Shown: in pieces, positions 62,801 through 64,000 of the stretch | Layout: each line of letters opens with the position of its first letter | Numbering within the stretch: the stretch's first letter is position 1 | NCBI GenBank assembly: GCA_009840545.1 | Contig: VXNM01000010.1 | Span: forward strand, 716,627 to 780,626 | Direction of reading: 5' to 3' | Origin: Gammaproteobacteria bacterium | GTDB taxonomy: Bacteria; Pseudomonadota; Gammaproteobacteria; Pseudomonadales; Azotimanducaceae | Length of the DNA stretch: 64,000 nucleotides | The notes under the pieces: model-generated | Told to the model about the DNA's origin: nothing | What the model saw: only the letters and a program-made list of their open reading frames with translations | Database searches by the model: none | Position numbers and translations under genes: made by a program

Positions 62801-64000
62801 ACGGGCATGACGGCCTACACGACGATAGACGTGACGGTCAAGGACCGCAACACGTCACCGATGTTCGATGGTGGGCTGGCTGCAGTTTCGTTTTCCATGC
62901 CTGAAAATAGCAGTGGATACAGACTTGGTCAGCCGCTCTCGATATCGGATGCTGACGACGAAGGCAATACCTTGAGCGTAAGCACTAGCTCAAGGATGTT
63001 TAGTGCAAGCAGAGTTGTAACGAGCCCCTCGGATGCTGAACCAGAAGATGTCACCTATGGTGTTCAAATTCGATCCGGTTCGGGACCTTTCGACTTTGAA
63101 GACGAAGACGGCATTAACTCCTATGACATCTCTGTAACTGTCATGGACAGATACGGCGGACGAGACACTATTGATGTACGAGTAGACTTGACAGACGTCA
63201 ACGAAAAACCCGTAATCGTAGAAGACTCCGGCGACATCGAAGATCAAAAGATCTTGGTGGGCGTTACTCGATGCGTAGTCGACGCGAGCGAACACTTCGA
63301 GGATCCTGATCACAGAGATCAACAGGCAGGTCTGTACATCGAAGCAAGCACCACGCGTCCATCCGACGCACGGGTAGAAGTGGTTGACAACAACATGATC
63401 TGCGTTACCGGTCTCAATGTGGGATCAGGAGCAGGTCGTGTGAAAGTAACGGCTTCGGACCGCGAAGACGAACAGGTTAGCAAGACTTTCCGACTCACTG
63501 TGGAAGCCAATCAGCCGCCTATGGTCATTACGACCGAAGTAGATGGCGAAGAAGTTGGCATACCCGATATGATGGCTGATGAAGGAGGCCGAACGGCTGA
63601 CATCGACCTGAATATGTACTTCGATGATGGCGACATGCTGTACATGGAAGATCTGACGTTTGAATTCAGTGTCGCAGATCCGAGTATCGCTACCGGAGCA
63701 CTTGTTGGAGACGACATGCTGCGTATATACGGCGATGCGAAAGGAACTACCGAGGTCACCGTAACGGCGACTGACGAGGACGATCAATCCATATCTGATA
63801 CGTTCGAGGTTGAGGTCACGAGAAATGATCCACCTGTCGCGAATCATGATGCGATTGACGATGTGTACACTCGTATCGGACTTGAAGAAGATCCAATCGA
63901 TGCACGTGATGCGTTCACCGACGAAGGCGATGAACTGACCTATTCGGTGGAAACTGATGATCCCGATGTCGCTACGACAGCGATCAAGTTCGATGAAGAA
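59840..64000 (+). CDS. Giant cadherin/FN3-repeat surface protein (3' end beyond window)
   Basis: ATG 59840 follows CAGGAGG at ideal spacing, and I found no stop in the 1,387 codons to the window edge. A signal peptide (ATKAVGGATVLALGLFAAPA, cut after AWA, residue 38) leads to an FN3-like domain at about residues 198-317 (TATSIYVEWTGDG, LTGLRAGTSYTVSVTAVRG). Many cadherin/Ig-like repeats follow with DxD and ITVTATDQND-type strands (FFEIDEDSGVISV, YDISVTVMDRYGG, VTVTATDEDDQ). Acidic residues suggest calcium binding. It is probably exported and acts in adhesion or as a cell-surface matrix; a C-terminal anchor or type I signal would lie outside the window. Confidence 0.88.
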   Translation, partial: MEKHKEVAGSNGFLRLATKAVGGATVLALGLFAAPAWATCAFSAPTERASTAADGWDDGASATSGDLVFVVGAGTGGVTMPAIADVDACDGEGAVEVTLWKDGVQQMVATGESTLTLLTVDDDETTDSAITVATEGSDNSSLVTTGAAISYAAATDAGFHDAAPVAFQLRAEKAFSGGDVATYDFTITLRPAALGTAPATVTMYTETATSIYVEWTGDGNNSDATATPATPDTSASGYEIKYTYNTGGTDAMDVTRTMLVMDTATGVTADGAAVNPRQSGTLTGLRAGTSYTVSVTAVRGTGYARQESAETTQDATPADLVITTRMPYYNPRQEPDNEMAMPYKISVGETVDLRVRDLIYLGLSGAVADPAMSDEAIDATDNPALTNDQGRGTVPADPASPTAVETADPVPTFNFMVMGGSSSSFSVEYLNDGDNNNADDLIRINGLEKASSRTVTLTATSMDGMTTLTGTMMVQVLENFAPMFAISEATVDWNVKDADEALMFEIDVMSSFVTDQIADANSGDCGGNDNDSNEINCDHTLAFSMSGGSGFFEIDEDSGVISVRGPTGTQTAEDYLERVEEGDQYEITVTATDQNDATDEMTIFVDVVGEENDAPKRRSRQSDIYLQPLTEANGGGYRVARGLRSQFSDEEGDDLCFNISGSSLMDSDGNTLADAELGGASSCQNDTLTITMNMPSTDPEDDNFGLLGKYGKETVTVDVNAFERGSSPRRYTDDSVTISVHVVYGQNEGPNIRSVAQVTGSSTYVTSGGHEIDEGADIRLTFTADDAQPTGDALCWRVGFGSCAPCTGSPDEDRTRTSTGATIHRRSSNRVSSSGVSHEYDLIIAGTVRAPAWQGGGTTTITDYERYNGVYTVRLCAADLAGETHRITFDVKLEDVEEAPELDDIDALYMVVGDDPTEVDLSDYASDGDGDADIASYDANCIVSCRGAVTISEDDGTLTITPRTTEIGEAEDNDSLEVEIEASVTDSTGMTAYTTIDVTVKDRNTSPMFDGGLAAVSFSMPENSSGYRLGQPLSISDADDEGNTLSVSTSSRMFSASRVVTSPSDAEPEDVTYGVQIRSGSGPFDFEDEDGINSYDISVTVMDRYGGRDTIDVRVDLTDVNEKPVIVEDSGDIEDQKILVGVTRCVVDASEHFEDPDHRDQQAGLYIEASTTRPSDARVEVVDNNMICVTGLNVGSGAGRVKVTASDREDEQVSKTFRLTVEANQPPMVITTEVDGEEVGIPDMMADEGGRTADIDLNMYFDDGDMLYMEDLTFEFSVADPSIATGALVGDDMLRIYGDAKGTTEVTVTATDEDDQSISDTFEVEVTRNDPPVANHDAIDDVYTRIGLEEDPIDARDAFTDEGDELTYSVETDDPDVATTAIKFDEE

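Noticed and set aside
1-64000. CRISPR arrays, rRNA genes and an intact prophage
   Set aside because: No regularly spaced direct repeats, rRNA-like sequence or phage structural genes were seen; the HNH gene alone is not enough to call a prophage.

Overview
The window looks like chromosomal DNA of a gammaproteobacterium-like Gram-negative organism, probably marine. TonB-dependent receptors, Sec signal peptides, lipoprotein boxes, a small outer-membrane barrel and a proteobacterial beta-glucan utilisation operon point that way. No rRNA or ribosomal protein gene is present, so the assignment is inference. Composition is near 50% GC, with AT-rich accessory stretches and GC-rich insertion sequences.

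0-8.5 kb: a decayed MqsA-type toxin-antitoxin-like pair at the left edge (minus strand), a Fic protein, a solitary AAA ATPase, exported and membrane proteins, and a lipoprotein M48 protease. 8.6-17.6 kb is a graveyard: a frameshifted TonB receptor plus a second receptor fragment, a fragment of the AAA gene, two M48 pseudogenes and a DUF3667 pseudogene, mixed with a few intact genes. Several are paralogous remnants of genes intact elsewhere in the window. In one segmental duplication (14.9-17.6 versus 19.9-21.4 kb) each copy kept a different gene.

18.2-30.2 kb is well preserved: an FG-GAP repeat protein, a DUF3667 membrane protein, then a TonB receptor - LacI regulator - GH3 - GH2/GH-A-type glycosidase - GPH sugar symporter cluster. 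The last four genes are tightly coupled. The receptor would import oligosaccharides, the glycosidases would cut beta-glucans, and the symporter and LacI regulator would complete uptake and control.

30.2-51.1 kb is an accessory region with an IS110-type element (transposase internally deleted), IS1595 remnants and an intact IS1595 transposase, an IS3 element, three adjacent PD-(D/E)XK-type proteins and a possible fourth, a pentapeptide-repeat protein, and several small or unrecognised genes including one of 55 residues. It also holds an unusual tRNA with a Trp (CCA) anticodon but an acceptor stem carrying the G3-U70 alanine identity pair, preceded by a 13-bp hairpin. An HNH gene lies between two related structured repeats, and an AT-rich cassette of uncharacterised genes follows.

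51.8-64 kb holds two giant surface or secreted proteins: a subtilisin-family (S8) protein of about 2,000 residues with one frameshift, and the first 1,387 codons of a cadherin/FN3-type repeat protein that runs off the right edge behind a long leader.

Two genes are off by one base exactly in poly-A tracts, so some frameshifts may be phase variation or sequencing error. The heavily diverged copies are real decay.
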